64,000 bases of DNA. Origin: Budvicia diplopodorum (GTDB lineage Bacteria > Pseudomonadota > Gammaproteobacteria > Enterobacterales > Enterobacteriaceae). Positions 1-9,573 of this stretch are shown here, piece by piece (positions within the stretch are counted from its first letter, which is position 1; every line of letters starts with the position of its first letter). The stretch covers positions 43,937 through 107,936 of the forward strand of contig NZ_WOYF01000006.1 of assembly GCF_009800925.1 (NCBI RefSeq), given 5' to 3'. The notes below the pieces were generated by a model. It saw only the letters and a program-made list of their open reading frames with translations. It searched no databases and was not told the DNA's origin. Position numbers and translations under genes: made by a program.

Positions 1-162
1 GATCAGGTTAAAGCCACCGAAGGCGTTGAGTGCCGTAAAGATGCCGACGTTATCGACGAAATTCCCATGGCTTATAAGGATATTGATGCGGTAATGGCTG
101 CACAGTCCGAGCTGGTCGAGATTGTGCATACCCTGAAGCAGGTTGTTTGCGTGAAGGGATAG
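1..162 (+). CDS. rtcB: RNA-splicing ligase RtcB, C-terminal fragment
   Basis: The reading frame is open from base 1 and stops with TAG at 160-162, giving the last 53 residues of a protein whose 5' part lies outside the window. The ending (DEIPMAYKDIDAVMAAQ ... QVVCVKG) matches the conserved C-terminus of RtcB. RtcB joins RNA 2',3'-cyclic phosphate or 3'-phosphate ends to 5'-OH ends through a GMP-histidine intermediate, using Mn2+ and GTP. The active-site residues are upstream and cannot be checked here. In E. coli rtcB sits in an operon with rtcA under the sigma-54 activator RtcR; that context is not visible. Confidence 0.93.
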   Translation, partial: DQVKATEGVECRKDADVIDEIPMAYKDIDAVMAAQSELVEIVHTLKQVVCVKG

Positions 163-187
163 CCGTTCGGATGATAAGGGGCCTTAT

Positions 188-226
188 CACGTCGTCATCC
201 CGGAAGCAAACCGGGGTGACGACGTG
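188..226. repeat. Palindromic intergenic repeat (REP-like)
   Basis: A 16-base arm (CACGTCGTCATCCCGG) pairs with its near-perfect complement across a short loop, with one G-U position. Related elements with a CGTCATCCCGGC core occur at 48546-48573 and 52302-52331, and a weaker one at 51049-51067. All are in intergenic space. This copy is 26 bases downstream of the rtcB stop and could act as a transcript-end hairpin. Confidence 0.6.
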
Positions 227-345
227 GAGGGGCGATGATAATCAAGCGGCTTTGCTTAGCTACTTACAGCGTTCAGGCCGAAACTCTGGTTGTATGGTCC
301 CTGACATGATCCCACAGTAGCCATTGCTGGTGGTTTTAAAAATAG

Positions 346-371
346 AAAAGGGCGATAAAATCGCCCTTTTT
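346..371 (-). terminator. Rho-independent terminator after ydgH
   Basis: An 11-base perfect stem (AAAAGGGCGAT / ATCGCCCTTTT) with an AAA loop is flanked by A and T tracts on both sides. It lies 30 bases beyond the ydgH stop on the minus strand. The symmetry means it could also stop plus-strand transcripts coming from rtcB. Confidence 0.85.
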
Positions 372-401
372 AGATATTGCTGTCGCTCAGTGGCGTAAAG
401 C

Positions 402-1358
402 TTATTTATATAAATCAGCCGTAACCGTTACGTTACCACCGTTTATCTCCCATTGACGGGTGATATGGTAGAACTTAGCGCCTTTCTTGTGTGCCCGTTT
501 AGCAATTTGCTCGGACATGTCAGTACTGTTGCTAAAGTTATCGGTAAAGGTAATGGAATCAAACGGCGTCATCTTTTCTGCGGTCGCGTTATTGAGCTCT
601 TGAATCTTAGTTCCGTCGGCCAGCGTTACGGTGTAACGGGAACCTTCAGCGCTAGTTTGCGTTTCAAAAAACCGACCCACGCTATCGCTGAACGATGTTG
701 AAGACGCAACGTTTGGTACTTCAACGTCTGCGGCGGCAGTACCACCGGCAGCCAGTGCCGCTTTACCTGCTTCAGAGTTTGCTGGAATAGGATCATCTTT
801 AGTCTGCACTTTACGTACCGGCGCATCTTTCTTATAAATGTAGGCCGTGATGTACTGATTAGCGCCGCGGTTAGCGTCTATTTGCCTGACGATAAAGAAA
901 GAATAAGCGCCTTTCTCTTTAGCCAGCTTCGAAATCTCATTGTTAATGTCGCTGTCTACCGTGTAGGCACCGCGAATGGATACGGTGTCGAAAGGTTCTA
1001 GCTTGCTGGCTTCTTGCCTTGGTAATTCGCGCAGACCGTTAAACATACGGTATTTGGTTTCAGTGCTGGCAGGTGCTGCATCGGCACGATAAACATCGAC
1101 TATCACGCGCAGGTTACCGCTGTTACCGTTTTGCTCGTTGATATCACGAACGAAGAACGAGGCTGCGCCCATTTTATCGGCACGTTTAGAGGCTTCTTGG
1201 TTAGCTTCGTAGATACTGTCGTAACGCCCGGAGAATGTAATACGATCGAAAGGAACAATTTGGTCAGCTTTTTCTGGCGTCAGCTCTTGGGCTGCAAAAG
1301 TAGAAAAAGTCATTACGGAAAGTAGTGCGGTCGTAATTAGCGTTGTCTTCAGCTTCAT
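402..1358 (-). CDS. ydgH: YdgH, periplasmic protein with three DUF1471 (BhsA/McbA) domains
   Basis: The 318-residue protein has a classical signal peptide (hydrophobic stretch up to about residue 22, cleavage after SFA-type AxA). Three related segments follow, near residues 32-90, 118-175 and 262-318. Each has the pattern PFDxI/VxxxG...ANKxGAxxFF/YxxR typical of the YdgH/BhsA/McbA family. Length matches E. coli YdgH (about 314 aa). The family is periplasmic and linked to stress and biofilm phenotypes; the molecular role of YdgH is not settled. It is divergent from pntA, the same relation as in E. coli, and has its own terminator downstream. Confidence 0.9.
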   Translation of the reverse strand: MKLKTTLITTALLSVMTFSTFAAQELTPEKADQIVPFDRITFSGRYDSIYEANQEASKRADKMGAASFFVRDINEQNGNSGNLRVIVDVYRADAAPASTETKYRMFNGLRELPRQEASKLEPFDTVSIRGAYTVDSDINNEISKLAKEKGAYSFFIVRQIDANRGANQYITAYIYKKDAPVRKVQTKDDPIPANSEAGKAALAAGGTAAADVEVPNVASSTSFSDSVGRFFETQTSAEGSRYTVTLADGTKIQELNNATAEKMTPFDSITFTDNFSNSTDMSEQIAKRAHKKGAKFYHITRQWEINGGNVTVTADLYK

Positions 1359-1791
1359 AAAAGGATCCTTTACGCCTTATTTATTAACATTTTTAACGAA
1401 TGCATCAGTCGGTACCCATCAGTTAGTACCAGCGGTATCGACCGATTATGTCATGTATTTACATGGGATGCTTTAGCATTTTTTATCATTTCAAGTTATA
1501 ACTAGGGTAGCTCAGAAACAGGGCTGAATTACACAAGTTTTATACCAACAGTATAAAAACTTGAATATAAAGAAAGAGAACGGTGGATCGCCCGTTACAT
1601 TTTAAGTAGCTTATAGGCAGCTGAATTAACCGGGGTGATTGTTTGTCCACACATTCGTTGTGCCACCCGCGTTCTCGGCTCAAATGACATTGTAGTTAAA
1701 TATAGTTCTGAGTAGTTCTGAGTATTCCCAGCGCTGAGTATAAAGGGAATACTACACACTTATCATCCACGACAAGATGAAAGGGAATATT
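1359..1791. other. Divergent ydgH-pntA intergenic region with two hairpins
   Basis: No gene is seen in these 433 bases. A near-perfect inverted repeat (CAAGTTTTATAC at 1534-1545 with GTATAAAAACTTG at 1551-1563, one extra base in one arm) sits in the middle. Closer to pntA are two tandem copies of TAGTTCTGAG (1703-1712, 1713-1722). They are followed by a 9-base inverted repeat AGTATTCCC / GGGAATACT (1721-1729, 1745-1753). The latter lies in the probable pntA leader and may be a regulator site or a structured 5' end. Confidence 0.5.
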
Positions 1792-3321
1792 ATGCAAATT
1801 GGTGTACCAAGAGAGCGGTTGGCCAATGAAGCCCGAGTGGCTGCAACACCGAAAACGGTAGAGCAGCTGGTTAAGTTGGGTTTCACCGTGGTCATCGAAC
1901 AAGGAGCTGGAAAGTTAGCCAGCTTCGAGGATTCAGCCTTTGAAGCCGAAGCCGCAACGATTGTTTCTACGGACGATGTCTGGAAGTCAGACATTATTCT
2001 TAAGGTCAACGCGCCGCAAGAAAACGAAATAGAATTGCTTCGTGAAGGGACAACGTTGGTAAGCTTTATTTGGCCAGCTCAAAACCCTGAACTAATGCAA
2101 AAGCTGGCGGATAAAAAAGTGACCGTGCTGGCGATGGACTCTGTTCCTCGAATTTCCCGCGCTCAATCAATGGACGCACTCAGCTCAATGGCTAACATTG
2201 CTGGCTATCGTGCGATTGTTGAAGCTGCTCATGAATTCGGCCGTTTCTTTACCGGACAAATTACCGCTGCGGGTAAAGTTCCACCGGCGAAAGTGATGGT
2301 TATTGGCGCCGGCGTTGCCGGTTTGGCCGCCGTTGGTGCCGCCGGTAGCTTAGGCGCAATCGTGCGTGCATTTGACACCCGACCAGAAGTGAAAGAACAG
2401 GTTCAGAGTATGGGTGCCGAATTCCTTGAATTGAACTTCGAGGAAGAAGCGGGCAGCGGCGATGGTTACGCAAAAGTGATGTCTCCGGCCTTTATTAAAG
2501 CCGAGATGGAGCTGTTTGCCGCTCAGGCCAAAGACGTTGATATTATCGTGACGACCGCGCTGATTCCGGGCAAACCGGCACCGAAGTTGATCACCAAAGA
2601 GATGGTTGAAACCATGAAGCCGGGCAGCGTTATCGTTGACCTTGCTGCGCAAAACGGCGGCAACTGCGATCTGACTATTGCTGACCAAATTACCGAAACG
2701 CCAAACGGCGTGAAGATCATTGGTTATACCGATCTGCCAAGCCGTTTACCTACCCAGTCTTCTCAACTCTATGGCACTAACTTAGTTAACTTATTAAAAC
2801 TACTGTGCAAAGAGAAGGATGGCGAACTGGATATTAACTTCGAAGATGACGTTATTCGCGGCGTTACCGTAGTTAAAACCGGCGAAATTACCTGGCCTGC
2901 GCCGCCGATCAAGGTTTCAGCTCAGCCACAGCAGCCTAAAGCGGCAGAACCGTTCGCTAAAGTTGCAGCGGCTCCTGCTTCACCGGTGAAAAAATACGGC
3001 ATATTAGCCTTAGCGATTATTCTGTTTGGCTGGTTAGCCAGCGTTGCTCCGGCTTCATTCCTGTCGCACTTTACGGTGTTTGCTTTGGCCTGCATCGTGG
3101 GTTATTACGTGGTGTGGAACGTGAGCCATGCGCTGCATACGCCGCTAATGTCTGTGACTAACGCTATCTCCGGTATCATCGTGGTGGGGGCGTTATTGCA
3201 GATTGGTCACGGTGGTTGGGTGACATTTTTCTCTTTCATCGCGGTGCTGATTGCCAGCATTAATATTTTTGGTGGATTCACCGTCACCCAGCGCATGCTG
3301 AAAATGTTCCGGAAGAACTAA
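1792..3321 (+). CDS. pntA: NAD(P) transhydrogenase subunit alpha
   Basis: PntA is the NAD(H)-binding dI subunit plus part of the membrane domain of the proton-translocating transhydrogenase, which uses the proton motive force to make NADPH from NADH and NADP+. The 509-residue product starts [20 protein letters not shown], collinear with E. coli PntA (510 aa). I chose ATG 1792 over the in-frame ATG at 1777 because it restores that N-terminus and has AAAGGGAA just upstream. The nucleotide-binding motif [18 protein letters not shown] is near residue 170. Membrane helices lie between about residues 400 and 500. pntB follows after 10 bases, so the two are co-transcribed. Confidence 0.97.
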   Translation: MQIGVPRERLANEARVAATPKTVEQLVKLGFTVVIEQGAGKLASFEDSAFEAEAATIVSTDDVWKSDIILKVNAPQENEIELLREGTTLVSFIWPAQNPELMQKLADKKVTVLAMDSVPRISRAQSMDALSSMANIAGYRAIVEAAHEFGRFFTGQITAAGKVPPAKVMVIGAGVAGLAAVGAAGSLGAIVRAFDTRPEVKEQVQSMGAEFLELNFEEEAGSGDGYAKVMSPAFIKAEMELFAAQAKDVDIIVTTALIPGKPAPKLITKEMVETMKPGSVIVDLAAQNGGNCDLTIADQITETPNGVKIIGYTDLPSRLPTQSSQLYGTNLVNLLKLLCKEKDGELDINFEDDVIRGVTVVKTGEITWPAPPIKVSAQPQQPKAAEPFAKVAAAPASPVKKYGILALAIILFGWLASVAPASFLSHFTVFALACIVGYYVVWNVSHALHTPLMSVTNAISGIIVVGALLQIGHGGWVTFFSFIAVLIASINIFGGFTVTQRMLKMFRKN

Positions 3322-3331
3322 GGAGTTATAA

Positions 3332-4741
3332 ATGTTATCTGGAGGATTAGTTACGGCCGCTTATATTGTTGCCGCAATTCTATTTATTTTCAGCCTTGGC
3401 GGTTTGTCTAAACACGAAACCTCAAGACAGGGTAATACCTTTGGCGTAGTGGGAATGGCTATCGCACTAGTGGCGACCATTTTCGGACCTGACTCCAGCA
3501 ATATTTCATGGATAATTTTGGCCATGATCGTTGGCGGAGCCATCGGTATCTATCTGGCTAAAAAGGTTGAGATGACTGAAATGCCTGAGCTGGTGGCTAT
3601 TTTACATAGCTTCGTGGGTCTGGCAGCGGTTCTAGTGGGTTTCAACAGCTATATCGTTGGCCCGCACATGGCAGGGGTGAAACCCGAAGACTTACAGGTT
3701 GTGCTGAATATTCACAACGTTGAAGTGTTCTTAGGTATCTTTATCGGTGCGGTAACCTTTACGGGTTCAATCGTCGCGTTTGGTAAATTACGCGGCATTA
3801 TCTCGTCTAAACCGCTAATGCTGCCGAACCGCCATAAGCTGAATCTGGCCGCTATCGTTGTCTCTTTTGTCCTGATGTTATGGTTTGTTAGCAGCGACAG
3901 CGCGGGTGTCCACATCGTTGCGCTGTTGATCATGACCGTGATTGCTCTGGCCTTTGGCTGGCACTTGGTTGCCTCTATTGGCGGTGCTGACATGCCGGTT
4001 GTTGTCTCAATGCTGAACTCCTACTCCGGCTGGGCAGCGGCAGCAGCGGGTTTTATGTTAAGCAACGACCTGTTGATCGTGACCGGTGCGCTGGTCGGTT
4101 CTTCCGGTGCGATCCTGTCTTATATTATGTGTAAGGCCATGAACCGCTCGTTCATTAGCGTGATTGCTGGCGGCTTCGGCACCGATGGTTCGTCTACCGG
4201 TGAAACGGATGAAGTCGGCGAGCACCGTGAAGTGTCGGCGGAAGAAGTGGCTGAACTGCTAAAAAACTCAAGCTCGGTGATTATTACGCCGGGATACGGT
4301 ATGGCGGTTGCTCAGGCTCAGTATCCGGTTGCGGATATTACCGCCAGACTGCGTGAAAGGGGCATTAAGGTTCGTTTTGGTATTCACCCCGTTGCCGGTC
4401 GTTTACCGGGCCACATGAACGTGCTGTTAGCCGAAGCGAAAGTGCCTTACGACATCGTGCTGGAAATGGATGAGATCAACGATGACTTTAACAGCACCGA
4501 CGTGGTGTTGGTTATCGGCGCTAACGATACGGTTAACCCGGCGGCATTAGAAGATCCTCGCAGCCCGATTGCCGGTATGCCCGTGCTTGAAGTTTGGAAA
4601 GCGCAAAACGTTATCGTATTCAAACGTTCAATGAATACCGGTTACGCTGGCGTTCAAAATCCGCTGTTCTTTAAAGAGAATACGCAGATGCTGTTCGGTG
4701 ATGCGAAAGAGAGCGTAGATAAGATCCTGCGCGCGCTGTAA
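3332..4741 (+). CDS. pntB: NAD(P) transhydrogenase subunit beta
   Basis: PntB carries the remaining transmembrane helices and the NADP(H)-binding dIII domain. The 469-residue sequence begins [20 protein letters not shown], as in E. coli PntB (462 aa). About nine hydrophobic helices occupy residues 1-265. The soluble C-terminal domain contains the dIII motifs [28 protein letters not shown] and [13 protein letters not shown] good ribosome site (AAGGAG) precedes the start. A terminator follows 50 bases after the stop, closing a two-gene operon. Confidence 0.97.
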   Translation: MLSGGLVTAAYIVAAILFIFSLGGLSKHETSRQGNTFGVVGMAIALVATIFGPDSSNISWIILAMIVGGAIGIYLAKKVEMTEMPELVAILHSFVGLAAVLVGFNSYIVGPHMAGVKPEDLQVVLNIHNVEVFLGIFIGAVTFTGSIVAFGKLRGIISSKPLMLPNRHKLNLAAIVVSFVLMLWFVSSDSAGVHIVALLIMTVIALAFGWHLVASIGGADMPVVVSMLNSYSGWAAAAAGFMLSNDLLIVTGALVGSSGAILSYIMCKAMNRSFISVIAGGFGTDGSSTGETDEVGEHREVSAEEVAELLKNSSSVIITPGYGMAVAQAQYPVADITARLRERGIKVRFGIHPVAGRLPGHMNVLLAEAKVPYDIVLEMDEINDDFNSTDVVLVIGANDTVNPAALEDPRSPIAGMPVLEVWKAQNVIVFKRSMNTGYAGVQNPLFFKENTQMLFGDAKESVDKILRAL

Positions 4742-4790
4742 TCATTTAGCTAAAGTTTAAAAAGGTCGAGCAAGCGGCCTCTGATTGATG

Positions 4791-4824
4791 ACGAACTCCA
4801 CGCTTTTTGTGGGGTTCGTTTTTT
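4791..4824 (+). terminator. Rho-independent terminator of pntAB
   Basis: The stem ACGAACTCCAC / GTGGGGTTCGT (one G-U pair) has a T-rich loop and is followed by a run of T at 4819-4824. It lies 50 bases after the pntB stop. Confidence 0.88.
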
Positions 4825-5475
4825 CAGCGACTGCAGGTCGCGATATTTTTCCCCATCAACGCCATTTCGCTTTTCAGGCACCTTCTCAGCTACTCATATA
4901 CCCAATAACACGCCGCGGTGACACATTCAGCGCTTAATACTTTCACGCCATCCCCATTAACCTATGCTGTTGGCGCGGATTTCAAGCCGATTTGGATCTC
5001 ACTGACGAAACGCATCGCAGGACGGAAAAGGAACTACACCGCCTCCGCCAGCACACTTTGGGTTAAAAAATTTTGCAATAATATTTATGTGCAAAACATA
5101 GGCTCAGATAGCGCCACCAAAGGTGGCTATTGATTGAACTCAATATTTCACCGCCTGCAAAATATTGTAGCGTTTTGCAAGAACAAGAGTACCGCTAGTC
5201 CTTGGCTGATTTCTTAACTGTATGTTTCAAAAGGATCTGTCCGCACTTTTTGAAGTTTGGCTAAATGTTACCAAAACCTTTAGCCGTAAGGCTTGCACGG
5301 TTACTTAGGGTTTTAGTGTCCTTGCAGTTAGACTCTTCTCGTCGGTTTCATTTAGTTTCTTGAGAGCGTTTTTGGGTGGTAAATAGAAATTGAATAAATA
5401 ATAACCCAGTAAAATTTGATCGCTTAGCTCTCAGGGGGCATAATTGATTCATAGTAAGATTAGAGGTAATGAAAA
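4825..5475. other. Intergenic region upstream of the YafO-like module
   Basis: About 650 bases with no convincing gene. A GTG-initiated frame at 4918-5133 has no ribosome site or family features. A 7-base perfect inverted repeat GGCTAAA / TTTAGCC lies at 5259-5265 and 5279-5285. TGAGAGC (5361-5367) and GCTCTCA (5427-5433) form a second inverted pair around the probable promoter of the next operon, a layout that could serve autoregulation. Confidence 0.4.
5416..5444 (+). promoter_or_regulatory. Candidate sigma-70 promoter of the YafO-like operon
   Basis: TTGATC (5416-5421) and CATAAT (5439-5444) are separated by 17 bases and lie 32 bases before the start codon at 5476. One arm of a 7-base inverted repeat (GCTCTCA, 5427-5433) falls inside the spacer. 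Confidence 0.45.
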
Positions 5476-6096
5476 ATGAAAGCACAAGCAAAAAAGATGG
5501 CAATACCGGCAATAGTTGCTGCGCTTATGGCCTCTCTTGCTCCAGTGCCCGCCAAAAGCACAGTACTTCCAGGAACTGCAATAGAAGTACAAAAGCGGGA
5601 AGGTTTGACCTCTACGCTCACTTTTAACCTAGAGGGTGAGCAGGTATTTTTGCCATTGGCGGAGGCTACAGCTTATTTGAACAGTCTGAACGATCATAAA
5701 CGTAAGCTGTTGTCTGAGTCGATAGAGGCTCGAGCGGAGAGAGGCAAAGGCCCGTTGTTTTCACGCTCATCAAAAATGATCTCGTTAGCGAATGAGAATA
5801 TCTCTCAGTGTGTAAGAGTAAAAGACGCAATTCGCATTGTCTTGACACATGAAAACCTGATGGCGCATTTTCCTGATTTATCTGAAAGAGAGTTTTTCAA
5901 GGCCGAATTAGTAAAATTTGGTAGAGCTGTTGCTTTATCAGAGTACATTGCTCGAGACATTCTTTCGGCTATTGAACAAAGTGTAGCGCCAAAGAAAACT
6001 TACCAGCCTGATAATATGCCTTCGGCTGATGCAGTTAAGGCTATGATAGCGGCAGAACATAAAAATTTAGGACTGTCAGCTCCGGAGTTTGTGTAA
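5476..6096 (+). CDS. Unrecognised 206-residue protein, candidate antitoxin of the YafO-like gene
   Basis: I do not recognise a named family. The start is ATG 5476, with GAGGT eight bases upstream. Residues 8-26 are hydrophobic (IPAIVAALMASLAPVPA) and could be a weak signal peptide or a buried helix. Residues 45-200 are mixed and helix-rich with many charges. The stop codon overlaps the start of the next gene (TAATG), so translation is coupled. In YafO-type modules the upstream, coupled gene is the antitoxin. E. coli YafN is only 97 residues and DNA-binding, whereas this product is twice as long and shows no obvious Phd-type motif. The antitoxin role is inferred from position only. Confidence 0.5.
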   Translation: MKAQAKKMAIPAIVAALMASLAPVPAKSTVLPGTAIEVQKREGLTSTLTFNLEGEQVFLPLAEATAYLNSLNDHKRKLLSESIEARAERGKGPLFSRSSKMISLANENISQCVRVKDAIRIVLTHENLMAHFPDLSEREFFKAELVKFGRAVALSEYIARDILSAIEQSVAPKKTYQPDNMPSADAVKAMIAAEHKNLGLSAPEFV

Positions 6097-6476
6097 TGAA
6101 GGCAAGTGTTTCCGTGCATGGTGATACGGAGCACTCTGAAATAGCAAAAGCCTATGCCAAACTATTACAAGATTGGAAGCGAACCTCAATACTGCCGTCC
6201 GTATTTGGTCGGGATGGCATGTGGGAGCTGAACAACAGGACTAGAGATTCACTGATATATAAGCTGCATATTCGTTTATTAGATGATGTGCCTTGGAAAA
6301 AGCATAAACCGCAGATAGATCGAGTCTCAAATAACTACTTGGTATATACCCAGCACTGGCTTGATAATGAACGTTATCAAGTAATTAGCATTATGAGTCC
6401 AAATGCACATGAACTGGCAAGAACATCATTCTTAGCTGAGTTAGAAAGGCGAGCCGAACAATTTCAGAATACTTAA
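6096..6476 (+). CDS. YafO-family type II toxin (ribosome-dependent mRNA interferase)
   Basis: The 126-residue protein shares with E. coli YafO (132 aa) the segment W/YK..-ILPSVFGRDG, a central LVYTQ segment, and the C-terminal pattern ISIMSPNAHELAR followed by a helix ending AEQF. YafO associates with the ribosome and cleaves mRNA near start codons. The identification rests on these collinear motifs, not on an alignment score. It is coupled to the preceding gene by a one-base overlap. No clear terminator is visible; the next gene, uspE, is convergent. Confidence 0.75.
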   Translation: MKASVSVHGDTEHSEIAKAYAKLLQDWKRTSILPSVFGRDGMWELNNRTRDSLIYKLHIRLLDDVPWKKHKPQIDRVSNNYLVYTQHWLDNERYQVISIMSPNAHELARTSFLAELERRAEQFQNT

Positions 6477-6589
6477 ACCAGCTAACATTGGTTTGTTAAA
6501 GAAAAACCTTATTTGCCGAAAGTTCTAAATATTAAGGACCGCCATATGAAATGCAGCCCTTAGCGTTAGCTAACTGAATGCAGAGTTAG

Positions 6590-7531
6590 TTAATCTTCAT
6601 CATCGTGCTCATCAAAATCACGATCGTCAGGCTTAATTGCCAGCAGGTCACATTTCAGATGACCGATCACTCGTTCAGTGGTATTGCCGATAAACGCGGC
6701 CGATAGTCCGGTGCGGCCTACGGTGCCCAACACCACAATACCGGCATCAATCGACTGTGCCACGGCAGGAATAACGTCTTCCGGCATGCCTTTCTCAATG
6801 TGGGTCAGTTCTTCCGCAATGCCATGTTTTTGTCGTAGCGCTTTCATCGCCACCAAGAATTGGCCGCGAATGGCGTTGTTGTAAACCGTTGGGTCAAACT
6901 CGGGCAGTTCAATCGCAATATTGATTGAGGTGGACGGATAGGCGCTAACCAACTGAACCTCGGTGCTGTCAGCAAAAGCGGCGAGCTTGAGCGATTCCTT
7001 CACCAGTTTATCGTTAAGCTCATCGTGAAAATCCTCTTCACTGGACAGGTTAACCGCAACCAGCGCTTTACCGTGCTCAGGCCAAGGTTGATCTTTGACG
7101 ATCCAAACCGGGCAAGGGCACTTTCTTAACAGATGCCAGTCTACCGGCGTAAAAATAACGGCTTCAAGGCGATCCTGTTGGTGCGCGGCTTTTAGCAACA
7201 GGTCGTGCCCGAAGGCGGCAACTTCTTCAATCACCGCTTCGTGATAGCGTTTATGCCATACCACTTTAATCTCGATTTCAACGCCGGATTCAATATAGTA
7301 ATGGCTCAGCAGCCTTATCCAAGCCACCCGCTGATCGATAGCGCTTTGGCGCATGGCCATTCGCTCGTCCTGCGACAGCAGGCTGGTCACCTCGTAAGAA
7401 AAATCATAAATAGGCAGAAATGCTTTAATTTTGCCACCGTTGCGACGAACAAGATAAACGGCGCGCCGCAGGGCTGCCTGATCTTCTTCATTCGGATCGA
7501 TTGCAACAATAAGGTTTTGATAGTGTGTCAT
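6590..7531 (-). CDS. uspE: Universal stress protein UspE
   Basis: A tandem-Usp protein of 313 residues (E. coli UspE 316), beginning [21 protein letters not shown]. The N-terminal Usp domain covers about residues 1-150 and the second about 155-305. The second carries the ATP-type loop motif [19 protein letters not shown] near residue 270. UspE is a cytoplasmic stress and motility/aggregation factor. The start has GGAGG upstream. It lies just downstream of fnr on the same strand, an arrangement conserved in enterics, with a 216-base gap that probably holds its own promoter. Confidence 0.95.
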   Translation of the reverse strand: MTHYQNLIVAIDPNEEDQAALRRAVYLVRRNGGKIKAFLPIYDFSYEVTSLLSQDERMAMRQSAIDQRVAWIRLLSHYYIESGVEIEIKVVWHKRYHEAVIEEVAAFGHDLLLKAAHQQDRLEAVIFTPVDWHLLRKCPCPVWIVKDQPWPEHGKALVAVNLSSEEDFHDELNDKLVKESLKLAAFADSTEVQLVSAYPSTSINIAIELPEFDPTVYNNAIRGQFLVAMKALRQKHGIAEELTHIEKGMPEDVIPAVAQSIDAGIVVLGTVGRTGLSAAFIGNTTERVIGHLKCDLLAIKPDDRDFDEHDDED

Positions 7532-7747
7532 AGCGCCTCCGCCTGTGAATAAATCATATAACTAAAGAGTAAACCATATAACAACAACAGAACAGGGTAG
7601 GAACGGGACGAGGATCAAGATTTTGATGAAGTTGCGCTTAACGCACTAAATAGACACGATTTATTTGATAAGAGGCTGAGTGATTTAACGTTTTAAGAGG
7701 GCTAGTCAGACCGGCATTTTTTGAAATACCGGCCCGCGGATGAATAA

Positions 7748-8497
7748 TTATTCGTTGATATTCTGACCGGCCAGCGTAGACAGCGTGTCGATATCCTGAA
7801 TGGTAATATATTTACCTTTTACGCTCAGAATTTCACTTTTTTGGAAGCGGCCAAGCAGACGACTGATGGTTTCAACCGTCAGCCCTAAATAGTTACCAAT
7901 GTCACCGCGGGTCATGGTCAGGCGAAATTCTCTTGGCGAGAAACCGCGCTGGGCAAAACGGCGTGAGAGGTTATAGATAAACGCGGCTAAACGCTCTTCA
8001 GCATTTTTCTTCGATAGCAGCAGGATCATATCCTGATCGCATTTAATCTCACCGCTCATCAGGCGCATGATTTGCTGGCGGAGGTTCGGCATTTTCCCAG
8101 ACAGATCGTCGAGAACTTCATAAGGAATTTCACACACCATTGAGGTTTCTAATGCCTGAGCAAAGCTCGGGTGCATATGGGTACCGATAGCATCAAAGCC
8201 GACCAGATCGCCAGCCAGATGGAAACCGGTAATTTGCTCATCACCCTGTTCAGTGATGGTGTAGCTTTTAATGGTACCAGAGCGAATGGCATACAGTGAT
8301 TTCAGATCGTCACCGGCTTTAAACAACGCCTGACCCTTTTGGATAGGCTTTTTGCGTTCAATAATATTGTCGAGCTGGTTCAGTTCGTGTTCATTCAACG
8401 TAAAAGGAATGCACAACGGACTGATGCAACAATCCTGACAGTGAATTGCACAACCGCCTGACTGTATGCGCCGAATTGTTCGCTTTTCCGGAATCAT
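7748..8497 (-). CDS. fnr: FNR, oxygen-responsive global transcription regulator
   Basis: The 249-residue CRP-family protein has the four [4Fe-4S] ligands at the same positions as E. coli FNR: C20, C23, C29 and C122. A cyclic-nucleotide-binding-like domain spans roughly residues 30-150. The helix-turn-helix near residues 195-220 ([18 protein letters not shown]) has the E..SR recognition residues for TTGAT half-sites. FNR activates anaerobic respiration genes and represses aerobic ones when the cluster is intact. A probable FNR box lies 23-36 bases upstream of the start, consistent with autorepression. dcuC and the anaerobic heme-degradation genes in this window are plausible members of its regulon. 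Confidence 0.97.
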   Translation of the reverse strand: MIPEKRTIRRIQSGGCAIHCQDCCISPLCIPFTLNEHELNQLDNIIERKKPIQKGQALFKAGDDLKSLYAIRSGTIKSYTITEQGDEQITGFHLAGDLVGFDAIGTHMHPSFAQALETSMVCEIPYEVLDDLSGKMPNLRQQIMRLMSGEIKCDQDMILLLSKKNAEERLAAFIYNLSRRFAQRGFSPREFRLTMTRGDIGNYLGLTVETISRLLGRFQKSEILSVKGKYITIQDIDTLSTLAGQNINE

Positions 8498-8519
8498 AGA
8501 ATACCGCTCTTCAATTTAT

Positions 8520-8533
8520 TTGATATGTGTCAA
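8520..8533. promoter_or_regulatory. FNR box upstream of fnr
   Basis: TTGATATGTGTCAA differs from the consensus TTGAT-N4-ATCAA at one position (G for A). It lies 23 bases before the fnr start codon, where FNR binding would block its own transcription. Confidence 0.6.
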
Positions 8534-9021
8534 TTTTAACAGTTTTTCTTGAAATAGGTAAGGTTTGTCCAAAAGTGGACCTTTGAGTTGTGAACCGTGC
8601 AGCATATAAAACTCTAATGGCCTGTTTTATAATCAATTAAAGCTGTGGTGCAGTAAAGTGGCGATTTACTTAAGTGGTTAAAAAATAGCCGCTTGTTTAT
8701 TTTTTGGATCCAAATCTCAATTAATTATTAAAAATAGTCAATAAACGGATGTTTACACCAAAATTATCTATTTTTGGCAGAAAAAAAGCTAAGCAACCAC
8801 GCTGATAATCTTAATATTTTAATTTTCCATTAACATAATGATGATGTTCATATGAAATAATGGCTTTCGTTAACGAAAATGAGGTAAAGCAATTCAGCTA
8901 CCGGGTGAGCATTTTTCAAACACCCGAAGGTATAGCTATAGGGCGCAACTTTGGTCTAAACTAAAAAAAGAGCGTTCAAAAAATAAAGTTCGATAATTAT
9001 GCGACAAGCGAAGGAGGTCAC
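8534..9021. other. AT-rich divergent region between fnr and a lipoprotein gene
   Basis: No coding region is seen in these 488 bases. It is AT-rich and carries the fnr promoter at one end. A short CGGGTG / CACCCG hairpin lies at 8902-8907 and 8921-8926, inside the presumed leader of the lipoprotein gene. Confidence 0.35.
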
Positions 9022-9318
9022 ATGAAAAGGCTGATACTACTGGCTATTATCTCGTTCAGTCTGGCCGGATGCGCCAGCTGGCAAATGACGTCCGAATCCG
9101 TTAAGGCAATGACCAACGATGAGCTTTGTACCCGACTGGGCTCTGCGGTTGAGACCGGTAATGCTCAGGCCGTAACGCTGTTACTTGATGAATATAAATT
9201 AAGATACGATAGCATCGATGAAGGGCGCTGTGCGGTGTTGGAAAGAACCGGAAAGCAGAGCGTTAGGCCGCCGGTGTACTACTATAATCACTACCCGTTT
9301 TACGGATATGGTTATTAA
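9022..9318 (+). CDS. Small outer-membrane-type lipoprotein, unknown function
   Basis: A 98-residue product with a lipoprotein signal: positive start (MKR), hydrophobic stretch, and lipobox LAGC with Cys17 as the lipidated residue. The residue after Cys is Ala, with no Asp at +2, so outer-membrane sorting is expected. The mature part is short and helical (SVKAMTNDELCTRLGSAVETG) and ends in an aromatic tail rich in Tyr and Pro (YYYNHYPFYGYGY). The ribosome site GAAGGAGG is very strong. I do not recognise the family. Confidence 0.75.
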   Translation: MKRLILLAIISFSLAGCASWQMTSESVKAMTNDELCTRLGSAVETGNAQAVTLLLDEYKLRYDSIDEGRCAVLERTGKQSVRPPVYYYNHYPFYGYGY

Positions 9319-9540
9319 TCGTTTCTGTTATCTTGCTTAATAACCTTAATGCGGGCAGGGGATCGGTCCTCCGTTTTGATCGTTTCCTGACCGCGCCTCC
9401 TTGGTTTAAACCGATATAATCAATGTATTAGGCATTCCCGCCACCATTTCCTATCGTTGAATTTCCATCTTAGGCGGATCCTTCTGCTTTTCCTGATAAT
9501 TTGATAAAGATCAGATTATTTTTGTCGTTTAAAAGAGTAC

Positions 9541-9559
9541 AATGAGAATTAATCTCATT
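9541..9559 (+). promoter_or_regulatory. Fur box upstream of the fetM-like iron operon
   Basis: AATGAGA-N5-TCTCATT is a 19-base palindrome matching the Fur consensus GATAATGATAATCATTATC in layout. It overlaps a TACAAT -10-like element at 9537-9542 and ends 14 bases before the start codon. Iron repression of the operon at 9574-17725 is the expected result. Confidence 0.8.
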
Positions 9560-9573
9560 CTTAGACGCCAACT

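Noticed and set aside
5107..5130. GCCACC/GGTGGC hairpin as a terminator
   Set aside because: The stem is only six bases, has no T run and follows no gene.
4918..5133. A 71-codon plus-strand frame between pntB and the YafO-like module
   Set aside because: GTG start with no ribosome site, no recognisable motif, and composition like noncoding DNA.
7600..7650. ATCAA-N4-TTGAT near uspE as an FNR site
   Set aside because: The half-sites are in the inverted order to the FNR consensus.
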